The notes below the pieces were generated by a model. That model searched no databases, was not told the origin of the DNA, and was given only the letters and a program-made list of their open reading frames with translations. DNA of 64,000 nucleotides. It comes from Collinsella sp. GTDB lineage: Bacteria; Actinomycetota; Coriobacteriia; Coriobacteriales; Coriobacteriaceae. Location: positions 16,017-80,016 of the forward strand of contig DXZT01000036.1 in NCBI GenBank assembly GCA_019419545.1, read 5' to 3'. Positions 15,296-23,334 of this stretch are shown one piece after another. Positions within the stretch are counted from its first letter, which is position 1; the number at the start of each line of letters is the position of its first letter. Made by a program: the position numbers and the translations under genes.

Positions 15296-18109
15296 GTGGC
15301 TGAGAACCTAAGCAACCAGTCTGTACCCGAAGCCGCGGCGCGCGTCGCTGCCGTGGTCAACCGCCTCGTTAACCGAATCGGCTCGAATGCCGAATCCAAG
15401 GAGCGTCTCGCTGAGATCGAGATCCCCGAGGAGCTGCGCGACAATCTGGCGCTGTTCTTGCGCCTGGAGCGCCGTGTGCTTAGCGAGTATGATCCCGAGA
15501 TCGCGGACCTGTTCGACAAGATTTTGACAGCCGAGATTGTGGCCAACGCCGGAAACCCCGGCACCCGTGCTGCCGACGAGTCCGTCGACGAGCAGGGCGT
15601 GCCCACTGCCGACGAGCCCACCGCCGTGGCGTTTCGCGAGGTCGTTGATCTGATCGACAGTCTGCCGCTCGATAAGCAGCAGGTTATCGTCCGCGCCTTT
15701 ACGAGCTTCTTCCATCTGGCAAACCTGTCGGAGGAGAACTACCGCGTGGCGCAGCTGCGCGAGCGCGAGGCCGGCGCATCGACCGATACCGAGGTCGATC
15801 CCGCCAACGAGCTCACCGTCGCCTATCACCAGTTGGTAAACGAGATGGGTGTCGAGGGCGCCAACGAGCTGCTCGACAAGCTGGAGTTCCACCCTGTCTT
15901 TACCGCACATCCCACCGAGGCCCGTCGTAAGGCCGTCGAGGGCAAGATTCGCCGTATTTCCAACCTGCTGGAGGAGCGTCCGCGCCTGGGCGGCTCCGAC
16001 CTAGTGGAGAACGAGCGCCATATGCTGCAGGAAATCGACGCCCTGGTGCGTACGAGCCCCATCGCGCTCAAGAAACCCACGCCGGTCGAGGAAGCCGATA
16101 CCATCATCGACATCTTCGATAACACGCTGTTCGACGTCATCCCCGTTATCTATCGTCGTTTTGACGACTGGGTGCTGGGCGACAAGGCGGGTACCGTGCC
16201 GCCGCTGTGCCCGGCGTTCTTCCATCCCGGCAGCTGGATCGGTTCCGACCGCGACGGTAACCCCAACGTCACCGCCAAGGTGAGCCGTGAGGTCGCCGCC
16301 AAGTACTTCACCCACATGGTGCTCAAGCTCGAGGACAAGTGCCGCCGCATCGGCCGCAACCTCACGCTCGAGGCCACCTACAGCAAGCCGTCTGCCGAGC
16401 TCATCAACCTGTGGAACCATCAGGTCGAGATGAGCACCCAGTACACCGCACGCGCCGAGCTGATCTCCGAGCACGAGCCGCATCGCGCCGTCATGCTCGT
16501 CATGGCCGACCGTCTGAACGCCACCGTGCGTCGCATCACCGACACCATGTACCACAGCGCAGACGAGTTCTTGGATGACCTGCGCGTCGTTCAGCGCTCC
16601 CTGGCCGCCTGCGGTGCCGTCCGTGCTGCCTACGGCCCGGTCCAGACCATCATCTGGCAGGTCGAGTCCTTCGGCTTCCATATGGTCGAGATGGAGTTCC
16701 GTCAGCACTCCGTGGTGCACGCCCGCGCTCTCAAGGATATTCACGAGAACGGTATCCATGGTGATTTGCAGCCCATGACGCGCGAGGTCATCGACACCTT
16801 CCGCGCTATCGGCTCCATCCAAAAGCGCTACGGCAAGAAGATGGCGCACCGCTACATCATCTCGTTCACCAAGAGCGCTCAGCATGTGGCCGACGTCTTT
16901 GAGCTTGCCCACCTGTCCTTTGCGCACGAGGAGGACGTGCCCGAGCTCGACGTGATCCCGCTGTTCGAGCAGCTCGAGGACCTCGAGGGCTGCGTCGACG
17001 TGCTCGACCAGATGCTTACGCTGCCCGTGGTGCAAAAGCGCCTTGCCCAGACCAACCGCCGCATGGAGGTCATGCTGGGCTATTCCGACTCCTCCAAGGA
17101 TGCCGGTCCTACCACGGCCATGCTCGCGCTGCACTCCGCGCAGGAGCGCATTGCCAAGTGGGCCGAGAAAAACGATATCGATCTGGTGCTCATGCACGGT
17201 CGCGGCGGTGCCGTGGGCCGTGGCGGCGGTCCGGCCAACAAGGCCGTGCTGGCGCAGCCCAAGGGTTCGGTCAACTGCTTCTTTAAGCTCACCGAGCAGG
17301 GCGAGGTCATCTTTGCCCGCTACGGCAACCGCACGCTGGCTCAGCGCCATGTTGAGTCCGTTGCCGCCGCAACGCTTTTGCAGTCGGCCCCGAGCGTCGA
17401 GAAGACCAACACCGAGACCACGCAGAAGTTCTGGGATATGGCCGAGAAGCTCAACGCCGTAAGCCACGAGCGCTATCTGGACCTGCTGAACACCGAGGAC
17501 TTTACACCGTGGTTCTCGACCGTGACGCCGCTGACCGAGGTCGGTCTGCTGCCGATCGGCTCGCGTCCCGCCAAGCGCGGTTTGGGTGCCAAGTCGCTCG
17601 ACGACCTGCGTACCATTCCGTGGATCTTCAGCTGGAGCCAGGCGCGCATCAATCTGGCCGCCTGGTACGGCCTGGGTACCGCCTGCGAGCAGTTTGGCGA
17701 TCTGGACCAGCTTAAGGCTGCCTACCAGGAGTGGCCGTTCTTCCGCACCTTTATCGACAACATCGAGATGTCGATCGCCAAGACCGACCAGCGCATCGCC
17801 AAGATGTACCTGCACCTGGGCGATCGCCAGGATTTGTCCGAGAAGGTCTTCACCGAGATGCAGCTCACGCGTAAGTGGGTTCTTGCCATCGTCGGTGACG
17901 AATGGCCGCTGCAGCGCCGCCGTGTGCTCGGCTGCGCCGTCCGTGTGCGTAATCCCTACGTCGACGCCCTGTCCATCGCCCAGGTCCGCGCCCTTCGCGA
18001 GGTGCGTATGAACCAGGACGAGATGGCCGAGGAGAAGAAGGCCGAGTACATGAGCCTGATTCTTTCGACTGTGACCGGCGTCTCGGCAGGATTGCAGAAC
18101 ACGGGGTAA
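15296..18109 (+). CDS. ppc: Phosphoenolpyruvate carboxylase
   Basis: A protein of about 937 residues that carboxylates phosphoenolpyruvate to oxaloacetate with bicarbonate. Catalytic landmarks are all intact: FTAHPTEARRK with the key histidine near residue 203, GSDRDGNPNVTA near 315, LGYSDSSKDAG near 595, HGRGGAVGRGGGP near 633, and the C-terminal QNTG. GTG 15296 has GGGAGG four bases upstream; the alternative ATG at 15284 abuts a strong GAAGGAGG and is also possible, adding four residues. In an anaerobic fermenter it feeds oxaloacetate and succinate formation. It appears to be a single-gene unit with its own promoter. Confidence 0.97.
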   Translation: MAENLSNQSVPEAAARVAAVVNRLVNRIGSNAESKERLAEIEIPEELRDNLALFLRLERRVLSEYDPEIADLFDKILTAEIVANAGNPGTRAADESVDEQGVPTADEPTAVAFREVVDLIDSLPLDKQQVIVRAFTSFFHLANLSEENYRVAQLREREAGASTDTEVDPANELTVAYHQLVNEMGVEGANELLDKLEFHPVFTAHPTEARRKAVEGKIRRISNLLEERPRLGGSDLVENERHMLQEIDALVRTSPIALKKPTPVEEADTIIDIFDNTLFDVIPVIYRRFDDWVLGDKAGTVPPLCPAFFHPGSWIGSDRDGNPNVTAKVSREVAAKYFTHMVLKLEDKCRRIGRNLTLEATYSKPSAELINLWNHQVEMSTQYTARAELISEHEPHRAVMLVMADRLNATVRRITDTMYHSADEFLDDLRVVQRSLAACGAVRAAYGPVQTIIWQVESFGFHMVEMEFRQHSVVHARALKDIHENGIHGDLQPMTREVIDTFRAIGSIQKRYGKKMAHRYIISFTKSAQHVADVFELAHLSFAHEEDVPELDVIPLFEQLEDLEGCVDVLDQMLTLPVVQKRLAQTNRRMEVMLGYSDSSKDAGPTTAMLALHSAQERIAKWAEKNDIDLVLMHGRGGAVGRGGGPANKAVLAQPKGSVNCFFKLTEQGEVIFARYGNRTLAQRHVESVAAATLLQSAPSVEKTNTETTQKFWDMAEKLNAVSHERYLDLLNTEDFTPWFSTVTPLTEVGLLPIGSRPAKRGLGAKSLDDLRTIPWIFSWSQARINLAAWYGLGTACEQFGDLDQLKAAYQEWPFFRTFIDNIEMSIAKTDQRIAKMYLHLGDRQDLSEKVFTEMQLTRKWVLAIVGDEWPLQRRRVLGCAVRVRNPYVDALSIAQVRALREVRMNQDEMAEEKKAEYMSLILSTVTGVSAGLQNTG

Positions 18110-18130
18110 TCGATAGCCCTGTAGTCGTCC

Positions 18131-18257
18131 GGGCCCGCCATCAGCTTACTTTTAGGCACGTCCTCGGACATGCAAGAAGCCCTCGCTGCGCACTTTGTGC
18201 GGCGAGGGCTTCTTGCGTCCTGCGGAGTGTGCCTAAAAGTAAGCTGATGGCGGGCCC
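18131..18257. repeat. 127-base covarying hairpin element, copy 1
   Basis: The outer helix is a perfect 29-bp pair (18131-18159 with 18229-18257). The inner helix of 15 bp (18172-18186 with 18202-18216) is capped by CGCAC-TTT-GTGCG. Between the helices lie short TCC/GGA and GGAC/GTCC pairings separated by internal loops that are the same in copy 2 at 20680-20806. The flanks CGTCC before and TGCG after are also shared. The two copies differ at 10 outer and 2 inner base pairs, and all 12 differences are compensated. It starts 22 bases after the ppc stop. There is no T-run, so it is not a simple terminator. A structured RNA or DNA hairpin is indicated; the function is unknown. Confidence 0.85.
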
Positions 18258-18267
18258 TGCGATGTCC

Positions 18268-18396
18268 GGTCTTCGGCGGATTACTGGCTGGGGAAAAGAT
18301 GGCGCGCTTCGCGCACTTTGATGGGGCTTCGTGCTGCGGAATGCATTCAGAGGGAAACCCATCGGGTCCCTTCGTCCTCGGTCTTCGGCGGATTAC
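18268..18396. repeat. Direct repeat pair behind element copy 1
   Basis: The 17-base word GGTCTTCGGCGGATTAC occurs at 18268-18284 and again at 18380-18396. Similar flanks follow each copy (GGCTG, then GGCGCGCTTC about 15-20 bases on). The segment between them also contains GCTGCGGAATGC, which resembles part of the hairpin element core. It may be a degenerate relative. No ORF with gene-like features is seen here. Confidence 0.6.
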
Positions 18397-18440
18397 GGGC
18401 TGAAGGGAAGAAAGGCGCGCTTCTCGCCTTACGACTGTAG

Positions 18441-18474
18441 CGGCCGCGGTCCTGTTTGGGATCGCGGTCGTTTT
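18441..18474 (+). terminator. Terminator-like hairpin before larA
   Basis: A 12-bp GC-rich stem (18441-18452 with 18459-18470) with a 6-base loop is followed by TTTTGTTG. It closes the ppc-side spacer. The larA promoter should lie between here and 18597, but no clear -35/-10 pair was identified. Confidence 0.7.
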
Positions 18475-18596
18475 GTTGTGGGTCAAATATGAACGTTGTG
18501 TTAATGAGTCGGTAGACGGTGGTGTTTTTCGGTGAGCGGCGTATCCTTCCAACGGTTTATCTAGTGTGTCAGTTGAAAGGAAGAGGGCGCTCGTCA

Positions 18597-19874
18597 TTGT
18601 TTGAATGTGAACTGCCGTTTGACCACAAGACGTTGCATCTGGAACTCGAGGATAAGAACTTCGCGGGTGTGATGGAAGGTCATCAAAACGAGTTTAAGAC
18701 CACGAAATCGCAGGAAGAGCTGGTGGAGGAGTCGCTTGCCAACCCTTACGGCTCGCCTTCGCTCGAGGAGCTTTGTGCTGGCAAGAAGGATATTGTCATC
18801 ATTAGCTCAGATCATACGCGTCCCGTTCCCTCGCGTGTGACGATGCCTATTCTGCTGCATCACATCCACTCCGCTGCGCCTGAGGCGCGCGTTCGCATTC
18901 TGGTTGCTACGGGTATGCATCGTCCGTCGACGCACGAGGAGCTCGTCAACAAGTACGGCGAGGAGATCGTTGCCAACGAAGAAATCGTTATGCACGTCGC
19001 GACTGACGACAGCATGATGAAAAAGATCGGCACCCTGCCTTCTGGTGGCGAGTGCATCATCAACAAGATCGCTGCCGATTGCGATCTGCTGCTTGCCGAG
19101 GGCTTTATTGAGCCGCACTTCTTTGCCGGTTTCTCTGGTAGCCGCAAGTCCGTCCTGCCTGGCATCGCCAGCTACAAGACCATCATGTACAACCACAACG
19201 GTCAGTTTGTGAACGATTCCCACTCGCGTCCCGGCAACCTGTGCCACAACCACGTGAGCGAGGACATGTTTGCCGCCGCCGAGATGGCTCACCTTGCCTT
19301 TGTGCTCAACGTGGTGCTCAACGGCAAGCACGAGGTCATTGGCTCCTTTGCCGGCGACATCCACAAGGCGCACGAGGCTGGCTGCGAGTTCGTGAAGAGC
19401 CTTGCCGGCGTTGAACCCGTCGAGTGCGAGATCGCCATTACCACTAACGGCGGCTACCCCCTCGATCAGAACATCTATCAGGCTGTGAAGGGCATGTGCG
19501 CTGCCGAGGCCACGCTTCCCGAGGGCGGCGTGATCATCGATGTCGCCGGCTGCGCCGACGGTCACGGCGGCGAGGGCTTCTACCACAACATCGCCGACAA
19601 CGATCCGGCAGAGTTTGAGCGTGCCTGCATCGACCGTCCCAAGGACGAGACCCTGCCCGATCAGTGGACGAGCCAGATTTTCGCTCGCATCCTGGCACAT
19701 CACCCTGTGATCATGGTTACCGACCTGTGCGACCACCAGATGCTCAAGGATATGCACATGACGCCGGTTAACACCCTCGAGGAGGCGCTCAAGCTCGCCT
19801 TTGAGATGAAGGGTGCCGACGCCAAGGTCGCCGTTATTCCCGATGGCCTGGGCGTTGTCGTCGCGCAGCACTAG
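18597..19874 (+). CDS. larA: Nickel-pincer lactate racemase family protein LarA
   Basis: Starting at the TTG at 18597, this is a 425-residue LarA-family protein. With this start, the residues known to hold the nickel-pincer cofactor in Lactobacillus plantarum LarA fall at the same numbers: His108 (in GMHRP), His174 (EPHFFAGFSG), Lys184 (SGSRKS, the covalent attachment site) and His200 (NHN). The conserved SSDHTRPVPS motif is near residue 70. This supports both a functional enzyme and the unusual start; an upstream in-frame TTG at 18573 is possible. The family interconverts D- and L-lactate or related 2-hydroxy acids, so the exact substrate is open. An aquaglyceroporin follows 49 bases later, matching the larA-larD pairing known in lactobacilli. 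Confidence 0.9.
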   Translation: MFECELPFDHKTLHLELEDKNFAGVMEGHQNEFKTTKSQEELVEESLANPYGSPSLEELCAGKKDIVIISSDHTRPVPSRVTMPILLHHIHSAAPEARVRILVATGMHRPSTHEELVNKYGEEIVANEEIVMHVATDDSMMKKIGTLPSGGECIINKIAADCDLLLAEGFIEPHFFAGFSGSRKSVLPGIASYKTIMYNHNGQFVNDSHSRPGNLCHNHVSEDMFAAAEMAHLAFVLNVVLNGKHEVIGSFAGDIHKAHEAGCEFVKSLAGVEPVECEIAITTNGGYPLDQNIYQAVKGMCAAEATLPEGGVIIDVAGCADGHGGEGFYHNIADNDPAEFERACIDRPKDETLPDQWTSQIFARILAHHPVIMVTDLCDHQMLKDMHMTPVNTLEEALKLAFEMKGADAKVAVIPDGLGVVVAQH

Positions 19875-19923
19875 CGCGCGGCTTAAACGAATCGTTTATA
19901 ACCGACAAGAAAGATAAGATTTT

Positions 19924-20655
19924 ATGCTTACCAAACTCCTCTGCGAATTCGGCGCGACGGCCCTCATGATCGTCTTTGGCGTCGGCGTGCACTGCGATAC
20001 CGTGCTCAAGGGCACCAAGTATCAGGGCTCTGGCCATATGTTTGCCATCACCACCTGGTCTTTTGGCATCTCGGTCTGCCTGTTTGTCTTTGGCGGCGCC
20101 GTGTGCATGAACCCCGCTATGGTGCTTGCCCAGTGCATCGTCGGTCTGGTGCCGTGGGGCAACTGCATCCCCTTCATGCTTGCCGATATGCTCGGCGGCT
20201 TTGTGGGCGCCTGCATCGCGTGGTTCATGTATGCTGATGAGTTCAAGGCTTCCGAGGGTGTCGTCGATCCCATTGCTCAGCGCAACATCTTCTCGACCAA
20301 CCCCACCACCGAGGGTACGAACTATGCCCGCAACTTCTTCTGCGAGGCCATCTGCACCTTTGTGTTCATTAGCGCCATCCTTGCTGCTGCTAGCCGTGCT
20401 GGTGAGGACGTTTTGATGCTCGCAATCTGCGTCGGCCTGATCGTTTGGGCCGTTGGCATGGGCATGGGCGGCATCACCGGCTTCGCCATGAACCAGGCTC
20501 GTGACCTTGGTCCTCGCATGGCCTATCAGGTGCTGCCGATTAAGAACAAGGCCGATAACAACTGGAAGTATGGTCTGCTTGTTCCTGGCATCGCTCCGTT
20601 TGTCGGTGCCATCGTGGCTGCGTTGTTTGTGCATGGTTTCTTGGGCATGTTCTAG
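19924..20655 (+). CDS. MIP/aquaglyceroporin channel, LarD-like
   Basis: A 243-residue six-helix channel of the MIP family. The first pore motif is canonical (MNPAMVLAQ, near residue 63). The second reads MNQARDLGPR instead of the usual NPARD, so the proline that caps the half-helix is Gln. The ARDxGPR context is otherwise that of glycerol facilitators. Placed 49 bases behind larA, it most likely conducts lactic acid or a similar small neutral solute, as LarD does in lactobacilli (inference from context). The effect of the NPA-to-NQA change is unknown. Confidence 0.85.
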   Translation: MLTKLLCEFGATALMIVFGVGVHCDTVLKGTKYQGSGHMFAITTWSFGISVCLFVFGGAVCMNPAMVLAQCIVGLVPWGNCIPFMLADMLGGFVGACIAWFMYADEFKASEGVVDPIAQRNIFSTNPTTEGTNYARNFFCEAICTFVFISAILAAASRAGEDVLMLAICVGLIVWAVGMGMGGITGFAMNQARDLGPRMAYQVLPIKNKADNNWKYGLLVPGIAPFVGAIVAALFVHGFLGMF

Positions 20656-20679
20656 TCCAAGGCAATTGATATAACGTCC

Positions 20680-20806
20680 GGGTCCGGCATAGGTTAACTT
20701 TCCGCCGCGTCCTCGGACATGCAAGAAGCTCCCGCTGCGCACTTCGTGCGGCGGGAGCTTCTTGCGTCCTGCGGAATGCGGCGGAAAGTTAACCTATGCC
20801 GGACCC
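20680..20806. repeat. 127-base covarying hairpin element, copy 2
   Basis: It has exactly the length and plan of copy 1: outer 29-bp helix (20680-20708 with 20778-20806), inner 15-bp helix capped by CGCAC-TTC-GTGCG, the same internal loops, CGTCC before and TGCG after. The arms match copy 1 at 19 of 29 positions, and every one of the 10 changes is mirrored on the other arm. It starts 24 bases after the stop of the aquaglyceroporin gene. Confidence 0.85.
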
Positions 20807-20961
20807 TGCGGGAATCCAGTTGCGTTCGAACAAGCAACCAACATATATATCTGAATTTGGATGTGGTGGGCACTTTGTTGTTAGGCGCTTTGAGGTGCGA
20901 GTGACACTTTGGGATGCGTGGCGCCTTGGCGTGGGGCGGTGCTTTGGGATGAGCTTCTTAC
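20807..20961. other. Spacer between element copy 2 and TetR gene end
   Basis: No gene is seen. The only pattern is a twofold CTTTGGGATG (around 20909 and 20941) in a G/T-rich stretch between convergent genes. No clear terminator for the minus-strand operon was found. Confidence 0.4.
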
Positions 20962-21501
20962 TTAGTTGAAGAGGGGTTTTATGGCTGATAGGTAGTCTTT
21001 GGCTACGTCCTCTTTTGGGGCTTGGAAGTTATGCCAGGCCCACCATTGGACCATTCCTACGAAGCTTGAGGCTATGTGGTGCAGTAAGAAACTGCGGTCC
21101 ATGGTGCCGGCGGGGCCGTTTGGATCGGTAGGGACGGTTTCGGCTGCTCGTGACATGATGGTCTTGCGTAAGCAGTCGGCGAAGACGCGTGAGCCGGCGC
21201 CGGCTACCAGCGCTCGGACGCCCTGGCGACGTTCCCATAGATTGTTGAGAATATGCTCGACCTGCACGAGTGGGTCGTCGAGCGGTGTGCCATCGTCATC
21301 GAGGGCGTGGGTGCAGATGTCGCTCACGAGCTCGGACAATAGGTCATCTTTGCTCTTGAAGAGGCCGTAGAACGTGGCCCGACCCACATGGGCGCGAGCG
21401 ATGATGTCGCCGACGGTGATCTTGCCGTAGTCCTCTTCGCGCAGCAGCTCGGAGAACGCCGCAACGATGGCAGCGCGGCTTTTTGCCTTGCGAGCATCCA
21501 T
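20962..21501 (-). CDS. TetR/AcrR family transcriptional regulator
   Basis: A 179-residue repressor. The N-terminal helix-turn-helix spans about residues 8-50 (RAAIVAAFSELL, then KITVGDIIARAHVGRATFYGLF). The C-terminal domain (FVGMVQWWAWHNF) fits a ligand- or dimer-binding fold. The ATG is two bases after the larC stop, with almost no ribosome site of its own, so translation is probably coupled to larC. It is the natural candidate regulator of the lar genes, and an inverted repeat ahead of larB could be its operator (inference). Confidence 0.88.
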   Translation of the reverse strand: MDARKAKSRAAIVAAFSELLREEDYGKITVGDIIARAHVGRATFYGLFKSKDDLLSELVSDICTHALDDDGTPLDDPLVQVEHILNNLWERRQGVRALVAGAGSRVFADCLRKTIMSRAAETVPTDPNGPAGTMDRSFLLHHIASSFVGMVQWWAWHNFQAPKEDVAKDYLSAIKPLFN

Positions 21502-21503
21502 GG

Positions 21504-22427
21504 CTATGCGTCCGCGTGAACGAGCAAGCAGCGAAGCGTACCGGAGCAACCCTCGTAGGGGCGCTTACCGGCGCCGTAGCCGACGGCCTCGATGCGGTAG
21601 CGGGCCGGCAGGTGCTCGGACGTGCGCAGTGCGGCGACGATGGCGGCGCCCGTGGGCGTCACGAGCTCGCCGGCGACCGGTGCGGGCGTGAGGGCGATAT
21701 TGCCTGCTTGGCATAGGTTGACGACGGCGGGCACCGGGATGGGCATAAGGCCGTGGGCGCAGTGGATGGTACCGTGACCCTCGGAGAGCGACTCAACCAC
21801 GATGTCCTCAATACCCAGGTCATCGAGGCAGATGGCGACAGAGCAGACGTCGACGATAGAGTCGACGGCGCCCACCTCGTGGAACATGACGGTCTCGGGC
21901 GTTTTGCCGTGTGCCTTGGCCTCGGCGGCGGCGAGCGCGGTAAAGATGGCGAGCACACGACGCTTGGCGCCATCGCTCAGCTGCGAGCCATCGATGATGG
22001 CGGTGACGTCCGCCAAAGAACGGTGGTGATGATGGTGGGCGTGATGGTGACCCTCGTGGCCATGACCGTGAGCCTCATGGTCATGATCGTGGCAGTGTTC
22101 GTGTTCGTGCTCGTCATGGTCATGATGGTGGTGCTCATGCTCATGCTCATGCATATGCTCGACAGCTGCTTCGTTGCCGTAGAGCCAGGCCATATCGTGA
22201 TCATGGTTTTCGAGGCCCTCTGCAAGCTGAACGTCAAAGTCATAGGCGTCGATGCCGTGCTTGTTTACGCGCGTGACGGCAATCGAAAAGCCGTTGACCG
22301 GCAACGTGGCGAGCTGTTCGCGCAGGTGCTCCTCGCTGGCGCCCAGGTCGAGCAAGGCCGCAACGGTCATATCGCCGCTGATGCCCGAGGTGCCGTCGAT
22401 GATAAGCGTGTGCTGATGGTTGGACAT
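21504..22427 (-). CDS. larC: LarC-type nickel-insertion protein, N-terminal part only
   Basis: A 307-residue DUF111-family protein that inserts nickel into the lactate racemase cofactor. It begins with TLIIDGTSGISGDMTVAALL. Residues 83-134 form an extreme His-rich stretch with dozens of His alternating with Glu, Asp and Gly, likely for nickel storage or binding. It ends just after a GYGAGKRPYEG segment. Full LarC proteins usually run on for a further 120-150 residues (the LarC2 part, made by frameshifting in L. plantarum). Here the TetR gene starts two bases after the stop, so no LarC2 is encoded locally. Start ATG 22427 has AAGGAG. It overlaps nothing and follows larB by 10 bases. Confidence 0.9.
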   Translation of the reverse strand: MSNHQHTLIIDGTSGISGDMTVAALLDLGASEEHLREQLATLPVNGFSIAVTRVNKHGIDAYDFDVQLAEGLENHDHDMAWLYGNEAAVEHMHEHEHEHHHHDHDEHEHEHCHDHDHEAHGHGHEGHHHAHHHHHRSLADVTAIIDGSQLSDGAKRRVLAIFTALAAAEAKAHGKTPETVMFHEVGAVDSIVDVCSVAICLDDLGIEDIVVESLSEGHGTIHCAHGLMPIPVPAVVNLCQAGNIALTPAPVAGELVTPTGAAIVAALRTSEHLPARYRIEAVGYGAGKRPYEGCSGTLRCLLVHADA

Positions 22428-22437
22428 GGGATGCTCC

Positions 22438-23220
22438 TTAGCGGGCGCAGGGCGTGCCGGCACTCAGATGATTGATGAGACTTGCCTGGTAGGCGGCACC
22501 AAAGCCGTTGTCGATATTGACGACCGAGACGCCGCTGGCGCAGGAGTTGAGCATGGCGAGCAGCGCGGCCACGCCACCAAAGTTCGCGCCGTAGCCCACG
22601 CTGGTGGGAACGGCGATGACCGGGCAACTCACCAGGCCGCCGATGACGCTCGCCAGGGCGCCTTCCATGCCGGCGATGGCGATGACCACCTGTGCCTGGG
22701 CAAGTTCCTCGACATGCGCGAGCAGACGGTGCAGACCGGCGACACCCACGTCGTAGAGGCGGTCGACCTCGTTGCCATAGAACTCGGCCGTCAATGCGGC
22801 TTCCTCGGCGACGGGCAGGTCGCTCGTGCCGGCGCAGGCGACAACGATGCATCCGTTTCCGGTAGGGGAGGGCTTGCCGCCCACGAGGGCGAGCTGGGCG
22901 TCCGGGACATATCCCAGGTCGATGCTGTTGCCGAGAAGCTCAGCGGTGCGCGCAGCTTTTTTGGCATCCAGGCGCGTGACCAGGATGCGCTCCTGGCCGG
23001 CATCGCGCAGCGCTTCGATAATGGCGGCAATCTGATCGGCGGTTTTACCGGCACCGTAGACAACCTCGCCGGCTCCCTGGCGCACCCCGCGCAAAAGATC
23101 GAGCTGCGCAAAGCCCAAATCGGCAGTCGGAGCCGTCTGGATGCGCGTGAGGGCGACGGCCGGGGTGACTGCCCCGCCGGCAACATCGCTCAGTAACTGC
23201 TCAAGATCTCGCTTATCCAT
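22438..23220 (-). CDS. larB: LarB, cofactor carboxylase for lactate racemase
   Basis: A 260-residue protein of the LarB family, whose C-terminal half is PurE-like. LarB carboxylates and hydrolyses nicotinic acid adenine dinucleotide in the first step of the nickel-pincer cofactor pathway. Visible landmarks are GFAQLDLLRGVRQGAGEVVYG near residue 45, VACAGTSDLPVAEEA near 130, GMEGALASVIGGLV near 190 and VPTSVGYGANFGG near 205. ATG 23220 is preceded by AAGGGAAC. It is the first gene of a larB-larC-tetR minus-strand operon. The sulfur-insertion gene larE is not in the window. Confidence 0.93.
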   Translation of the reverse strand: MDKRDLEQLLSDVAGGAVTPAVALTRIQTAPTADLGFAQLDLLRGVRQGAGEVVYGAGKTADQIAAIIEALRDAGQERILVTRLDAKKAARTAELLGNSIDLGYVPDAQLALVGGKPSPTGNGCIVVACAGTSDLPVAEEAALTAEFYGNEVDRLYDVGVAGLHRLLAHVEELAQAQVVIAIAGMEGALASVIGGLVSCPVIAVPTSVGYGANFGGVAALLAMLNSCASGVSVVNIDNGFGAAYQASLINHLSAGTPCAR

Positions 23221-23264
23221 ATATGTTCCCTTCGACGGCGCAAAGTCTAGCACTCAAAGGGTAT

Positions 23265-23298
23265 GTTTCCGAACACTAAGACAAAATTGTTCGGAAAC
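23265..23298. promoter_or_regulatory. Inverted repeat upstream of larB
   Basis: A perfect 10-bp inverted repeat, GTTTCCGAAC (23265-23274) and GTTCGGAAAC (23289-23298), is separated by 14 AT-rich bases. It lies 45-78 bases ahead of the larB start, with a -10-like TATAGT on the minus strand at its edge. It could be the operator of the TetR protein encoded in the same operon. Confidence 0.5.
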
Positions 23299-23334
23299 TA
23301 TAGGACAGACTGATTCAATTGTTAGACGGATCGA

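Noticed and set aside
21753..22475. A 240-codon plus-strand frame with hydrophobic Met/Val-rich segments across larC
   Set aside because: The Met/Val runs are the reverse reading of the CAC/CAT/GAG codons of the His-rich LarC stretch.
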